Origin: Kribbella turkmenica
Lineage (GTDB): Bacteria; Actinomycetota; Actinomycetes; Propionibacteriales; Kribbellaceae
Length of the DNA: 41,473 bases
NCBI RefSeq assembly: GCF_004348725.1
Contig: NZ_SMKR01000053.1
Span: forward strand, 1-41,473
Reading direction: 5' to 3'
In this document: positions 35,322-41,473 of the stretch, piece after piece
Layout of the letters: every line of letters starts with the position of its first letter
How positions within the stretch are numbered: the stretch's first letter is position 1
Position numbers and translations under genes: made by a program
Notes under the pieces: model-generated
Database searches by the model: none
The model's input: the letters and a program-made list of their open reading frames with translations, nothing else
What the model was told of the DNA's origin: nothing

Positions 35322-36395
35322 ATGACCGCCCATCCGAAAGTCCCGTTGTCCCTGCTCGTCGGCCTGTCGACGACGCTGCGCGAGCCTGTGCTGCACGCGA
35401 TGGTGGACGCCACCACCGTGGCCGTGGTGGTGGACCAGGACGAGCTGCCCGGGCGGGGCGTGCTGTCCTGGCGGGTGCTGGACACGTCCGGGCCGATCGA
35501 CGCGGGTGAGTTCACCGTGAACGACGACTGCGGAGCGTGTGAGCTGATCGAGTCGCTGCTGCCACTGCTCGAGACCTTGGTCGCGCGCCGGCACTGGGAC
35601 CACGTCGTCCTCGCCGCTCCACCGGCGATGGAGGCCCGTCCGCTGGCTGCGGCGCTGGTGACGACGTTGCCCGAGGTCGCGGTCGACACGGTCACCTGTG
35701 TGGTGGACGCCGTACTGCTGGTCGAGCAACTCTCGGGCGACGAGTTGCTCGACGAGCGCGGGCTGGCACTCGGGCCGCCGGATCGCCGCAACGTCGCCGA
35801 GCTCACCGCACGGCAGATCGAGTACGCCGACGTGTGCGTGCTCGCCAACGCACACCGCAGCAACGCGCCCGAGCGACTGCACAACCTGCTGGTGCACCTG
35901 AACCCGCGGACGACGGTGGTCGCGGCCGATCCGGGCGGAGTACCGACCGGCGCGGTCGCGCGGACCGGACTGTTCGACTACCACGCGGCTGAGGCCTGGG
36001 CGGGTGAGTTGGCGTCGTCCGATCGAGTGCAGCCGAGTGGGGACGGGGTGACCACGGTGCTGTGGCGGTCGACCCGGCCGATGCACCCGGCCCGGCTGAA
36101 CGACGCACTCGAGGACATCGTCGACGGCGTCGTCCGGAGCCGCGGCGTGGTTTGGCTGGCCAACCGGCCGACGCAACGGGTCCGGTGGGAGTCCGCCGGC
36201 TACAGCGCGTCCCTCGGGACGCTCGGCGAGTGGTCCGACACCGAGCACCTCGCCGAGTGCACGGTGGTCGCGACCGGGATGGGCCTGGACCCGGCCCGGC
36301 TGCAGGCGATCCTGGACGCCTGCCTACTGACCGAGTCCGAGCTCGCGGCGATGAACTGGCAGGATCTGGAAGACCCGTTCGCCGGCGTGCTCTAA
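35322..36395 (+). CDS. CobW-like putative zinc-chaperone protein lacking a P-loop
   Basis: A 357-residue protein resembling actinobacterial CobW/G3E family members by overall pattern: N-terminal strand PLSLLVGLS, a CxxC (NDDCGAC, Cys70 and Cys73) where G3E proteins have their metal-binding CxCC motif, IEYADVCVLAN (about 165-176), and the C-terminal CobW domain RPMHPARLNDALEDIVDGVVRSRGVVWLANRP. The Walker A lysine and threonine are absent (GLSTTLREP), so GTP hydrolysis is doubtful. The Zur box in its promoter supports a zinc-starvation role. Assignment to the CobW superfamily is moderately sure; function is inferred. Confidence 0.75.
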   Translation: MTAHPKVPLSLLVGLSTTLREPVLHAMVDATTVAVVVDQDELPGRGVLSWRVLDTSGPIDAGEFTVNDDCGACELIESLLPLLETLVARRHWDHVVLAAPPAMEARPLAAALVTTLPEVAVDTVTCVVDAVLLVEQLSGDELLDERGLALGPPDRRNVAELTARQIEYADVCVLANAHRSNAPERLHNLLVHLNPRTTVVAADPGGVPTGAVARTGLFDYHAAEAWAGELASSDRVQPSGDGVTTVLWRSTRPMHPARLNDALEDIVDGVVRSRGVVWLANRPTQRVRWESAGYSASLGTLGEWSDTEHLAECTVVATGMGLDPARLQAILDACLLTESELAAMNWQDLEDPFAGVL

Positions 36396-37087
36396 CCGAG
36401 CAGAGGCAGGCGGTCGGCGTACGGGCCGAGCATGTCCAGGTCGTCCTCGTCCAACGGCTCCCGGCCGGTCGCCTTCAGCACGTACGTCGTGGTGTCCCAG
36501 CCGATTACGTCCCACGCCTCGGGACCGAACAGTCCGTCCAGCGTCCGCGCGGTCACCTGCAGCGCCTCCGGATCCGGCTCCGGCGCGCCCGGCAGGTCGA
36601 CGATCAGGTCGAGGTGATGGACCGTTGCCTCCAGCACCAAGGTCGCGACGAAGTCGGTCGCTCGCAGAACATGTCCCTGAGTTTCGACCCTCCGGCCCTT
36701 GTCCACCAGCGCGGCCGTCGCCGCGCGGACGGCGGCCTCGGACAGCTCACGCCAGTGCTGCACGAGTGCCCCCGGCCGGCGGTACGCCGACGCCACCGTC
36801 CGCTCGAAGTAGGTCTCGCCGTCCGCGCCCGGCGGGAAGTCGCGCCAGTAAGTGACGAAGTCCCGGTCGGGTACGGCGGATGCCGGGCTGGCGAACCCGA
36901 CCAGCGCACGCTGGGCGTCGTACAGCAGATGCACCAGGAGTGGCCCGACCGCCAGTCCGTCGCAGCGGGTCGGCCGGTCGAAGTCGGCGGTGCTGAGGAC
37001 ATGCACGGTCTCGGTCACCCGCCCGTACGTCCGGCCCAACGTCGTGGCCAGCCGCAGCGGCAATGCCCCTCGCTCAGGCGCCCTCAT
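36392..37087 (-). CDS. DinB-like / maleylpyruvate isomerase N-terminal domain protein
   Basis: A 231-residue four-helix-bundle protein of the maleylpyruvate-isomerase-type (TIGR03083/DinB_2) superfamily. Members bind a metal through conserved histidines and often use mycothiol in actinobacteria; here LLVHLLYDAQRAL (about 50-62) and LVLEATVHHLDLIVDLPG (about 150-167) hold the probable ligands. ATG 37087 has GGAGG 8-12 nt upstream; longer in-frame sequence to 37213 is not protein-like. It is 61 bp downstream of the aldolase gene on the same strand and its stop shares bases with the CobW-like stop. Substrate unknown. Confidence 0.8.
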   Translation of the reverse strand: MRAPERGALPLRLATTLGRTYGRVTETVHVLSTADFDRPTRCDGLAVGPLLVHLLYDAQRALVGFASPASAVPDRDFVTYWRDFPPGADGETYFERTVASAYRRPGALVQHWRELSEAAVRAATAALVDKGRRVETQGHVLRATDFVATLVLEATVHHLDLIVDLPGAPEPDPEALQVTARTLDGLFGPEAWDVIGWDTTTYVLKATGREPLDEDDLDMLGPYADRLPLLG

Positions 37088-37148
37088 ACCAGGCCTCCTC
37101 CGTGTGCGGTCCTCTCCGAACCTAACCCGGGAACGGCTCGGAGTGTTC

Positions 37149-37922
37149 CTAGGAGCGAGCCCGGTCGAGGTGGGCGGCCGCGACGGCTTCCAGATGAGTG
37201 AGGTCGGAGGCAACGGTCGCGTACGTGTAGCCCTGGCCGAGCCGTCGCTGCGCGGTGTCCCCGTCCGGCGTGTGGATGCCGGCCGCTATCCCGGCGCCCT
37301 CCGCCGTGCGCGCGATCAACTCGACCGCCTCCTCGAACGGTCCCTCGACCTCCGGGTCGCCCGGAAACCGCGCCCCGACCGACAGACCGAGATCCGACGG
37401 GCCGACGTACACGCCGTCCAGGCCGCGCGTCGCGCAGATCTCCGCGACGTTCTTCAGCCCGAGCGGCGTCTCGATCATCGCCAGTACGACGGTCGCCGCG
37501 TCCGCGTCCGCCGGGACCGGACCGACTCGCAGCGCCGACCGCATCGGACCGTACGACCGCACGCCGGCCGGTGGGTACTTCGCCGCCTGCACCGCCCGGG
37601 TGACGTCCGCGGAGCTGTCCACCAGCGGCACGATCACTCCGGCCGCCCCGGCGTCCAGCGCACGCCCGATCGGCGTCGGGTGGTTGGCCTCGACCCGCAC
37701 CAGCCCGACCGACCCGCTGCCGAGCGCGGCCCCGGCGTCCACGGCCAGCAACCCGGTCAGCAGCCCCTGGTACCCGATCAGTCCGTGCTGCCCGTCCAGC
37801 ACGACGTAGTCGTACCCGATCCGGGCGATCCGCTCGGTCGCCACCGGCGCGTCCAGCACCACCCAGTACCCGAGCAGCTTCTCCCTGGCCCGGATCCGGT
37901 CAGCGAACTCCTTCGACCCCAA
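37149..37922 (-). CDS. HpcH/HpaI-family class II aldolase
   Basis: A 257-residue metal-dependent aldolase of the 2-keto-3-deoxy/4-hydroxy-2-oxoheptanedioate family, which cleaves hydroxy-keto acids to pyruvate plus an aldehyde. Catalytic His46 lies in VVLDGQHG, the substrate arginine in LVRVEANHP, one Mg ligand Glu in MIETPLGLKNV, the other Asp in GPSDLGLSVG. Start TTG 37922 is preceded by GAAGGAGGAG, which is strong. TAGGCT (37956-37961 on the minus strand) gives it its own promoter 34 nt from the start. Substrate is not determined; it sits between the DinB-like and carboxyltransferase genes. Confidence 0.88.
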   Translation of the reverse strand: MGSKEFADRIRAREKLLGYWVVLDAPVATERIARIGYDYVVLDGQHGLIGYQGLLTGLLAVDAGAALGSGSVGLVRVEANHPTPIGRALDAGAAGVIVPLVDSSADVTRAVQAAKYPPAGVRSYGPMRSALRVGPVPADADAATVVLAMIETPLGLKNVAEICATRGLDGVYVGPSDLGLSVGARFPGDPEVEGPFEEAVELIARTAEGAGIAAGIHTPDGDTAQRRLGQGYTYATVASDLTHLEAVAAAHLDRARS

Positions 37923-37992
37923 AGCTCCTCCTTCGACGGCGGACAGCGCTTGTCGAGCCTAGTACGCCGCCGGCACCGGAGCGCGGGCCGTC

Positions 37993-39522
37993 TCAGACCG
38001 GCGGGACGCCGTGACGGCGGGTGCTGAAGTGGCGGTCCTTGGACTGCGCGGCGGCCAGCCGGGCGATCAGGTCGTCGCGGAGGTCCTCCGGCTCGACGAT
38101 CGCGTCGATCACCAGGTCCGCGGCCAGGCGCAGGATGTCGATGTCGGTCTCGTACTCCTCGCGCAGCCGGGACACGTACTCGACCCGCTCGGTCTCGTCG
38201 GCGATCTCCTGGATCTTGTTGTAGTACACCGCGTTGATCGCCGCCTCCGGACCCATCACCGCGATCTTCGCCGTCGGCAGGGCGACACACGCGTCCGGTG
38301 AGAATCCCGGTCCGCACATCGCGTACAGCCCCGCGCCGTACGCCTTGCGGACGATGACGGACACGGTCGCCACTGTGGCTTCAGCCACCGCGGTGATCAT
38401 CTTCGCGCCGTGCCGGATGATGCCGGCCCGCTCGACCTCGCTGCCGATCATGAAGCCGGGTACGTCGCACAGATACACCAGCGGCACGTTGAACGCGTCG
38501 CACAGCCAGATGAACCGCGCCGCCTTGTCCGCCGAGTCGACGAACAGCACCCCACCCTTCACGGCCGGCTGGTTCGCGACGATCCCGACCACCTGACCGG
38601 CCAGCAGCCCGAACCCGGTGACCAGCTCCGGCGCGTACGACGGCTTGAGCTCGAAGAACGTGTCCGCGTCGACCACCGCGTCGATCACGTGGTGGATGTC
38701 GAACCCGATACTCTCCTCGGCCGGCACCAGGTCCCGGGTGAAATCCCGCGCCGGCGGCGTGGCGTCGTACGACGGCGGCCTGGACTGCCAGGAACCGGGC
38801 AGGTAGGAGAAGTACTGCTTGGCCAGGTCGATCGCCTCGGCGTCGTCGGCGGCGAGCAGGTCGCCGCAGCCGGACACCGTGGTGTGCATCCGGGCGCCGC
38901 CCATCTCCTCCAGCGTCACCTTCTCGCCGACCACCATCTCGGCCATCCGCGGCGAGCCCAGGTACATCGAGGCGTTGCCGTCGACCATGATCACCAGGTC
39001 GCAGAACGCCGGGATGTACGCGCCGCCGGCGGCCGACGGACCGAACAGGCAGCAGATCTGCGGCACCTTGCCGGACAGCGCCACCTGGTTGTGGAAGATC
39101 CGCCCGGCGCCGCGACGGCCGGGAAACAGCTCCACCTGGTCGGTGATCCGCGCGCCGGCGGAGTCGATCAGCCAGAAGACCGGCAGCTCGTCGCGGATCG
39201 CCACCTCGGTGACCCGGACGATCTTCTCCACCGTCCGGGCACCCCACGACCCGGCTTTCACGGTCGGGTCGTTGGCGACGATCAGCGCGGGCCGGCCGTC
39301 GACGAGCGCGCGGCCGGTGACGACACCGTCGGCCGGGAGGCCGGCCTTCAACGCGTTCGCCAGCTGGGCGTCCTCGACGAAGCTGCCCTCGTCGACCAGC
39401 AGCGCGATCCGGTCCCGGACGTACAGCTTGTTCTGGGACGCGAGCTTGGCCGCCGCCTTCTCCGGCGGCGCCAGCGTCGCCTCACGGGCGACCTTGACCT
39501 CGGTCCAGTGGTCGCCGGTCAT
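37993..39522 (-). CDS. Acyl-CoA carboxyltransferase (beta subunit, methylcrotonyl-CoA-like)
   Basis: A 509-residue biotin-dependent carboxyltransferase. FWLIDSAGARITDQVELFPGRRGAGRIFHNQVALSGKVPQI is the region that in MccB-type enzymes shapes the acyl pocket, with SAGARI as the oxyanion loop; LCDVPGFMIGSEVERAGIIRHGAKMITAVAEATV and VRKAYGAGLYAMCGPGFSP form the carboxybiotin half. It follows an acyl-CoA dehydrogenase, the arrangement of branched-chain acyl-CoA (leucine/isovalerate-type) degradation modules, but the biotinylated alpha subunit is not here and substrate is inferred. ATG 39522 overlaps the stop of the repeat-borne upstream frame (ATGA) and has GGGAGG 7-12 nt upstream. Confidence 0.9.
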   Translation of the reverse strand: MTGDHWTEVKVAREATLAPPEKAAAKLASQNKLYVRDRIALLVDEGSFVEDAQLANALKAGLPADGVVTGRALVDGRPALIVANDPTVKAGSWGARTVEKIVRVTEVAIRDELPVFWLIDSAGARITDQVELFPGRRGAGRIFHNQVALSGKVPQICCLFGPSAAGGAYIPAFCDLVIMVDGNASMYLGSPRMAEMVVGEKVTLEEMGGARMHTTVSGCGDLLAADDAEAIDLAKQYFSYLPGSWQSRPPSYDATPPARDFTRDLVPAEESIGFDIHHVIDAVVDADTFFELKPSYAPELVTGFGLLAGQVVGIVANQPAVKGGVLFVDSADKAARFIWLCDAFNVPLVYLCDVPGFMIGSEVERAGIIRHGAKMITAVAEATVATVSVIVRKAYGAGLYAMCGPGFSPDACVALPTAKIAVMGPEAAINAVYYNKIQEIADETERVEYVSRLREEYETDIDILRLAADLVIDAIVEPEDLRDDLIARLAAAQSKDRHFSTRRHGVPPV

Positions 39523-39761
39523 GGGGCCTCCCGGCCTGGACTGAGGAGCAGAGGGAGCCCGGTCATCGGGCCCCCGGCCTGGACTGAGGAGCGGAGGGAG
39601 CGAAGCGACTGGAGCGACGAGGGAAGGCCGGGAACCAAGGCCCCATGACCCGCCGCGCCGGAGGCGTGGCATGCAACAGAGCGACTGGAGCGACGAGGGA
39701 GGGCCGGGAGCCAGGGCCCCCATGACCCGCCGCGCCGGAGGCGTGGCATCAGCACAGTCAT
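39519..39761 (-). repeat. Repeat element B: tandem copies carrying an 80-codon upstream frame
   Basis: Between the acyl-CoA dehydrogenase and carboxyltransferase genes this stretch holds, on the minus strand, one truncated copy (about 39749-39673), one nearly full copy (39672-39566) and a 3' partial copy (39565-39519) of the repeat seen at 20043-20165. An 80-codon frame begins at ATG 39761 (MTVLMPRLRRG...) and ends PGREAP at TGA 39521-39519, overlapping ATG 39522-39520 of the carboxyltransferase. The start, end and ATGA overlap match element A although the length differs by exactly 120 bp (40 codons). The element fills the whole 246-bp space. Confidence 0.72.
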
Positions 39762-39768
39762 ATGGTCA

Positions 39769-40932
39769 TCATTCCACCGGGAGCCCGAGGCTCCGGGCGA
39801 TCAGCATCCGCTGGACCTCCGACGTCCCCTCGCCGATCTCGAGGATCTTGGCGTCCCGGTAGAACCGCGTCACCGGATACTCCTCCATGAAGCCGTAGCC
39901 GCCGAACACCTGCGTGGCGATCCGGGTCGCGGTCACCGCGGACTCGGTCGCGTACAGCTTCGCCACCGACGCCGCCTGCTTGAAGTCGGCCCTCGACGCG
40001 CCGGCGTCCTTCAGCGCGGCCGCCCGGTAGACCAGCATCTCGGCCGCGTCCGCCATCACCTTCAGGTCCGCGATCTGGAACGCGACCCCCTGCTTGCGGC
40101 CGATCGGAATCCCGAACGTCTTCCGCTCACCGGCGTACTGGACCGACATCTCCAGGCACGCCCGGATGCAGCCGAGCGCGACCGCCGCGATCGCGACCCG
40201 TCCGTCGTCGAGGGTGGCCAGGAACTGCGCGAAGCCCTTTCCGCGCTCGCCGAGCAGGTTGGCCGCCGGCACCCGGCAGTTCTCGAACGACAGCGGGTGG
40301 GTGTCGCTCGCGTGCCAGCCGAGCTTGTCGTACGCCGCCTCCGCGACGAAGCCCGGCGTACCGGCCGGGACGATGATCGTGGAGATCTCCGCCTTGCCGT
40401 CCGGCTTCTCTCCGGTCCGCGCGGTCACCGTCACACAGGATGTGATGCTGGACCCGGAGTTGGTGATGAACTGCTTCGCGCCGTCGATCACCCACTCGCC
40501 GCCGTCGAGCACCGCGCGGGTCCTGGTCGCGGCCGCGTCCGACCCCGACTCCGGCTCGGTCAGGCCGAACCCGGCCAGCTTGGTCCCGGCCACCAGGTCG
40601 GGCAGCCAGGTCGCCTTCTGCTCGTCGGTTCCGAAGGTCAGGATCGGGTTGATCCCGAGCCCGACCGCGGCCTCCAGGGTGATCCCCATCGACTGGTCGA
40701 CGCGGGAGATCTCCTCGATCGCGACGCACAGGCTGGTGAAGTCGCCGCCGGAACCGCCGTACTCCTCCGGGGCGGTCAGTCCGAACAGCCCCAGCCGGCC
40801 CATCTTCTGCACGACCTCCACCGGGAAGTAGTGCTTGCGGTCCCACTCGGCGGCGTGCGGGGCAATCTCCGCCGCGGCGAAGTCGCGCACGCTGTGGCGG
40901 AACTCGCGGTGCTCCTCGGACAGTTCGAACAT
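39769..40932 (-). CDS. Acyl-CoA dehydrogenase (second copy)
   Basis: A 387-residue flavin dehydrogenase with the standard three domains. Visible: TAPEEYGGSGGDF, GFGLTEPESGSDAAATRTRA (about 122-142), the C-terminal helical domain with VFGGYGFMEEYPVTRFYRDAKILEIGEGTSEVQ, and Glu368 as catalytic base. ATG 40932 has GAGGAG about 8 nt upstream; upstream in-frame residues to 40992 lack support. It leads a unit with the carboxyltransferase and is divergent from a MerR regulator with a palindromic site between. Together they look like a branched-chain or medium-chain acyl-CoA degradation module; chain length is not readable. Confidence 0.93.
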   Translation of the reverse strand: MFELSEEHREFRHSVRDFAAAEIAPHAAEWDRKHYFPVEVVQKMGRLGLFGLTAPEEYGGSGGDFTSLCVAIEEISRVDQSMGITLEAAVGLGINPILTFGTDEQKATWLPDLVAGTKLAGFGLTEPESGSDAAATRTRAVLDGGEWVIDGAKQFITNSGSSITSCVTVTARTGEKPDGKAEISTIIVPAGTPGFVAEAAYDKLGWHASDTHPLSFENCRVPAANLLGERGKGFAQFLATLDDGRVAIAAVALGCIRACLEMSVQYAGERKTFGIPIGRKQGVAFQIADLKVMADAAEMLVYRAAALKDAGASRADFKQAASVAKLYATESAVTATRIATQVFGGYGFMEEYPVTRFYRDAKILEIGEGTSEVQRMLIARSLGLPVE

Positions 40933-40956
40933 GACTGGAACTCCTCGTACTTGACG

Positions 40957-40973
40957 CTTACGTAAACGTAAAG
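40957..40973. promoter_or_regulatory. Palindromic operator between acyl-CoA dehydrogenase and MerR genes
   Basis: TTACGT-AA-ACGTAA (40958-40971) is a perfect palindrome apart from the 2-bp centre, in the short divergent spacer, next to TTGACG (40951-40956). From memory, MerR-type LiuR regulators of branched-chain acyl-CoA degradation use similar ACGTnnACGT sites. Target assignment to the neighbouring MerR protein is inferred. Confidence 0.6.
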
Positions 40974-41001
40974 CACGCTGGGGTGCGTGCACAATGTCCG
41001 G

Positions 41002-41442
41002 GTGCCCGCACAGACCTGGTCGATCGCCGAACTGGCCGCCGAGTACGACGTCACCCTGCGCACGATCCGGTTCTACGAGGACCGCGGCCTACTCACCCCC
41101 GAGCGCCGCGGCACGGTGCGCGTCTACCACCCCCGCGACCGCGTCCGCCTCGGCCTGATCCTCCGCGGCAAACGCCTCGGCTTCTCCCTCGACGAGATCG
41201 CCACCATCGTCGACATGTACGACGCCGAGCCAGGCGAGGAAGGCCAGCTCGTCTATCTCCTCGACCAGATCACCACCCGCCGGGCCGACCTCGAACAACG
41301 CCGCCGAGACATCGAAGAAACCCTCCGAGAACTCAACGAGGTGGAAGCCCGCTGCCGAGCCGATCTACAGGCCCTGCGCGACCGCCAACCCAGCCGCGGC
41401 CGTCAGACCGCCAAGGCCGTGGGGCGCAGGGCGGATTCGTAG
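41002..41442 (+). CDS. MerR-family transcriptional regulator
   Basis: A 146-residue MerR protein. The N-terminal winged helix reads WSIAELAAEYDVTLRTIRFYEDRGLLTPERRGTVRVYHPRDRVRLGLILRGKRLGFSLDEI (residues about 5-65), followed by a long coiled-coil dimerisation helix (about 85-125) and a basic tail. There is no C-terminal metal-binding cysteine cluster. Two GTG starts are possible: 40987, or 41002, which I prefer because CACAAT (40990-40995) lies 6 nt upstream. It is divergent from the acyl-CoA dehydrogenase-carboxyltransferase unit and is probably its regulator, perhaps with a CoA ester effector as in LiuR-like proteins. Confidence 0.88.
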   Translation: MPAQTWSIAELAAEYDVTLRTIRFYEDRGLLTPERRGTVRVYHPRDRVRLGLILRGKRLGFSLDEIATIVDMYDAEPGEEGQLVYLLDQITTRRADLEQRRRDIEETLRELNEVEARCRADLQALRDRQPSRGRQTAKAVGRRADS

Positions 41443-41473
41443 CGGCGGAGGGCTAGGTGGGCCAGGCGGGGGT
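41403..41473 (-). CDS. Possible 3' end of a gene entering from the right edge
   Basis: On the minus strand the last 71 bases read as an open C-terminus, PRLAHLALRRYESALRPTAL and then AV before TGA (41405-41403). The composition is protein-like (alternating Leu/Ala/Arg helix) and no start is visible, so it would be cut by the window edge. It would overlap the MerR gene's 3' end by 40 bp, which weakens the case. Function cannot be assigned. Confidence 0.3.
   Translation of the reverse strand, partial: PRLAHLALRRYESALRPTALAV

Noticed and set aside
39519..39761. The repeat region considered as an insertion sequence or CRISPR fragment
   Set aside because: It has no transposase frame, no terminal inverted repeats and no regular repeat-spacer pattern.

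Overview
The window is very GC-rich, densely packed chromosomal DNA from an actinomycete. The strongest indicators are the gene families: an acyl-CoA carboxylase beta subunit followed by a small epsilon subunit, F420-type PPOX enzyme, Eis-like acetyltransferases, a DinB/maleylpyruvate-isomerase-type protein, phosphoenolpyruvate carboxylase, GTG/TTG starts, and many leaderless promoters (TANNNT 6-8 nt before the start codon). Protein style points to the Kribbella/Nocardioidales neighbourhood; that genus guess is inference. I see no rRNA, tRNA, CRISPR array, insertion sequence or prophage, and no gene-free stretch above 300 bases.

Layout. 1-5.3 kb: a hydrolase divergent from an ArsR regulator, a membrane protein, a MarR regulator divergent from a glutamate-cysteine ligase-like gene that is followed by the wreck of a glutathione-synthetase-like gene, an Eis-like acetyltransferase and a PPOX enzyme. 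5.3-11.7 kb: acyl-CoA dehydrogenase, UDP-glucose dehydrogenase-type enzyme, MFS exporter, purK-purE, GtrA-type membrane protein. 11.7-19.2 kb: PhyH-type dioxygenase with divergent AraC regulator, PH-domain membrane protein, an oxalate/formate-type MFS carrier with a 35-aa partner, then ppc-birA. 19.3-27.1 kb: TetR regulator with a 37-bp operator, SCP2-like protein, the carboxylase beta and epsilon subunits, a conserved small protein, a Maf-methyltransferase fusion coupled to a DUF885 protein, and a secreted/membrane zinc peptidase. 27.2-35.1 kb: YjbR-like protein, DHA2 drug exporter with divergent TetR, a five-gene DUF4129/MoxR/DUF58 operon, and a second Eis-like protein. 35.3-41.5 kb: a Zur-box-controlled CobW-like protein without a P-loop, a DinB-like protein, a HpcH/HpaI aldolase, and a MerR-controlled acyl-CoA dehydrogenase/carboxyltransferase pair.

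Functionally the window is mostly central and CoA-ester metabolism (ppc; BirA supplying biotinylation; two carboxyltransferases; two acyl-CoA dehydrogenases) plus local regulator-target pairs. The most unusual structure is a repeat of about 115 bp found upstream of two unrelated genes (near 20.1 kb and, tandemly multiplied, near 39.6 kb). In both places it forms a short upstream reading frame that begins with MT..MPRLRRG, ends with PGREA(S/P), and whose stop overlaps the next gene's start as ATGA.
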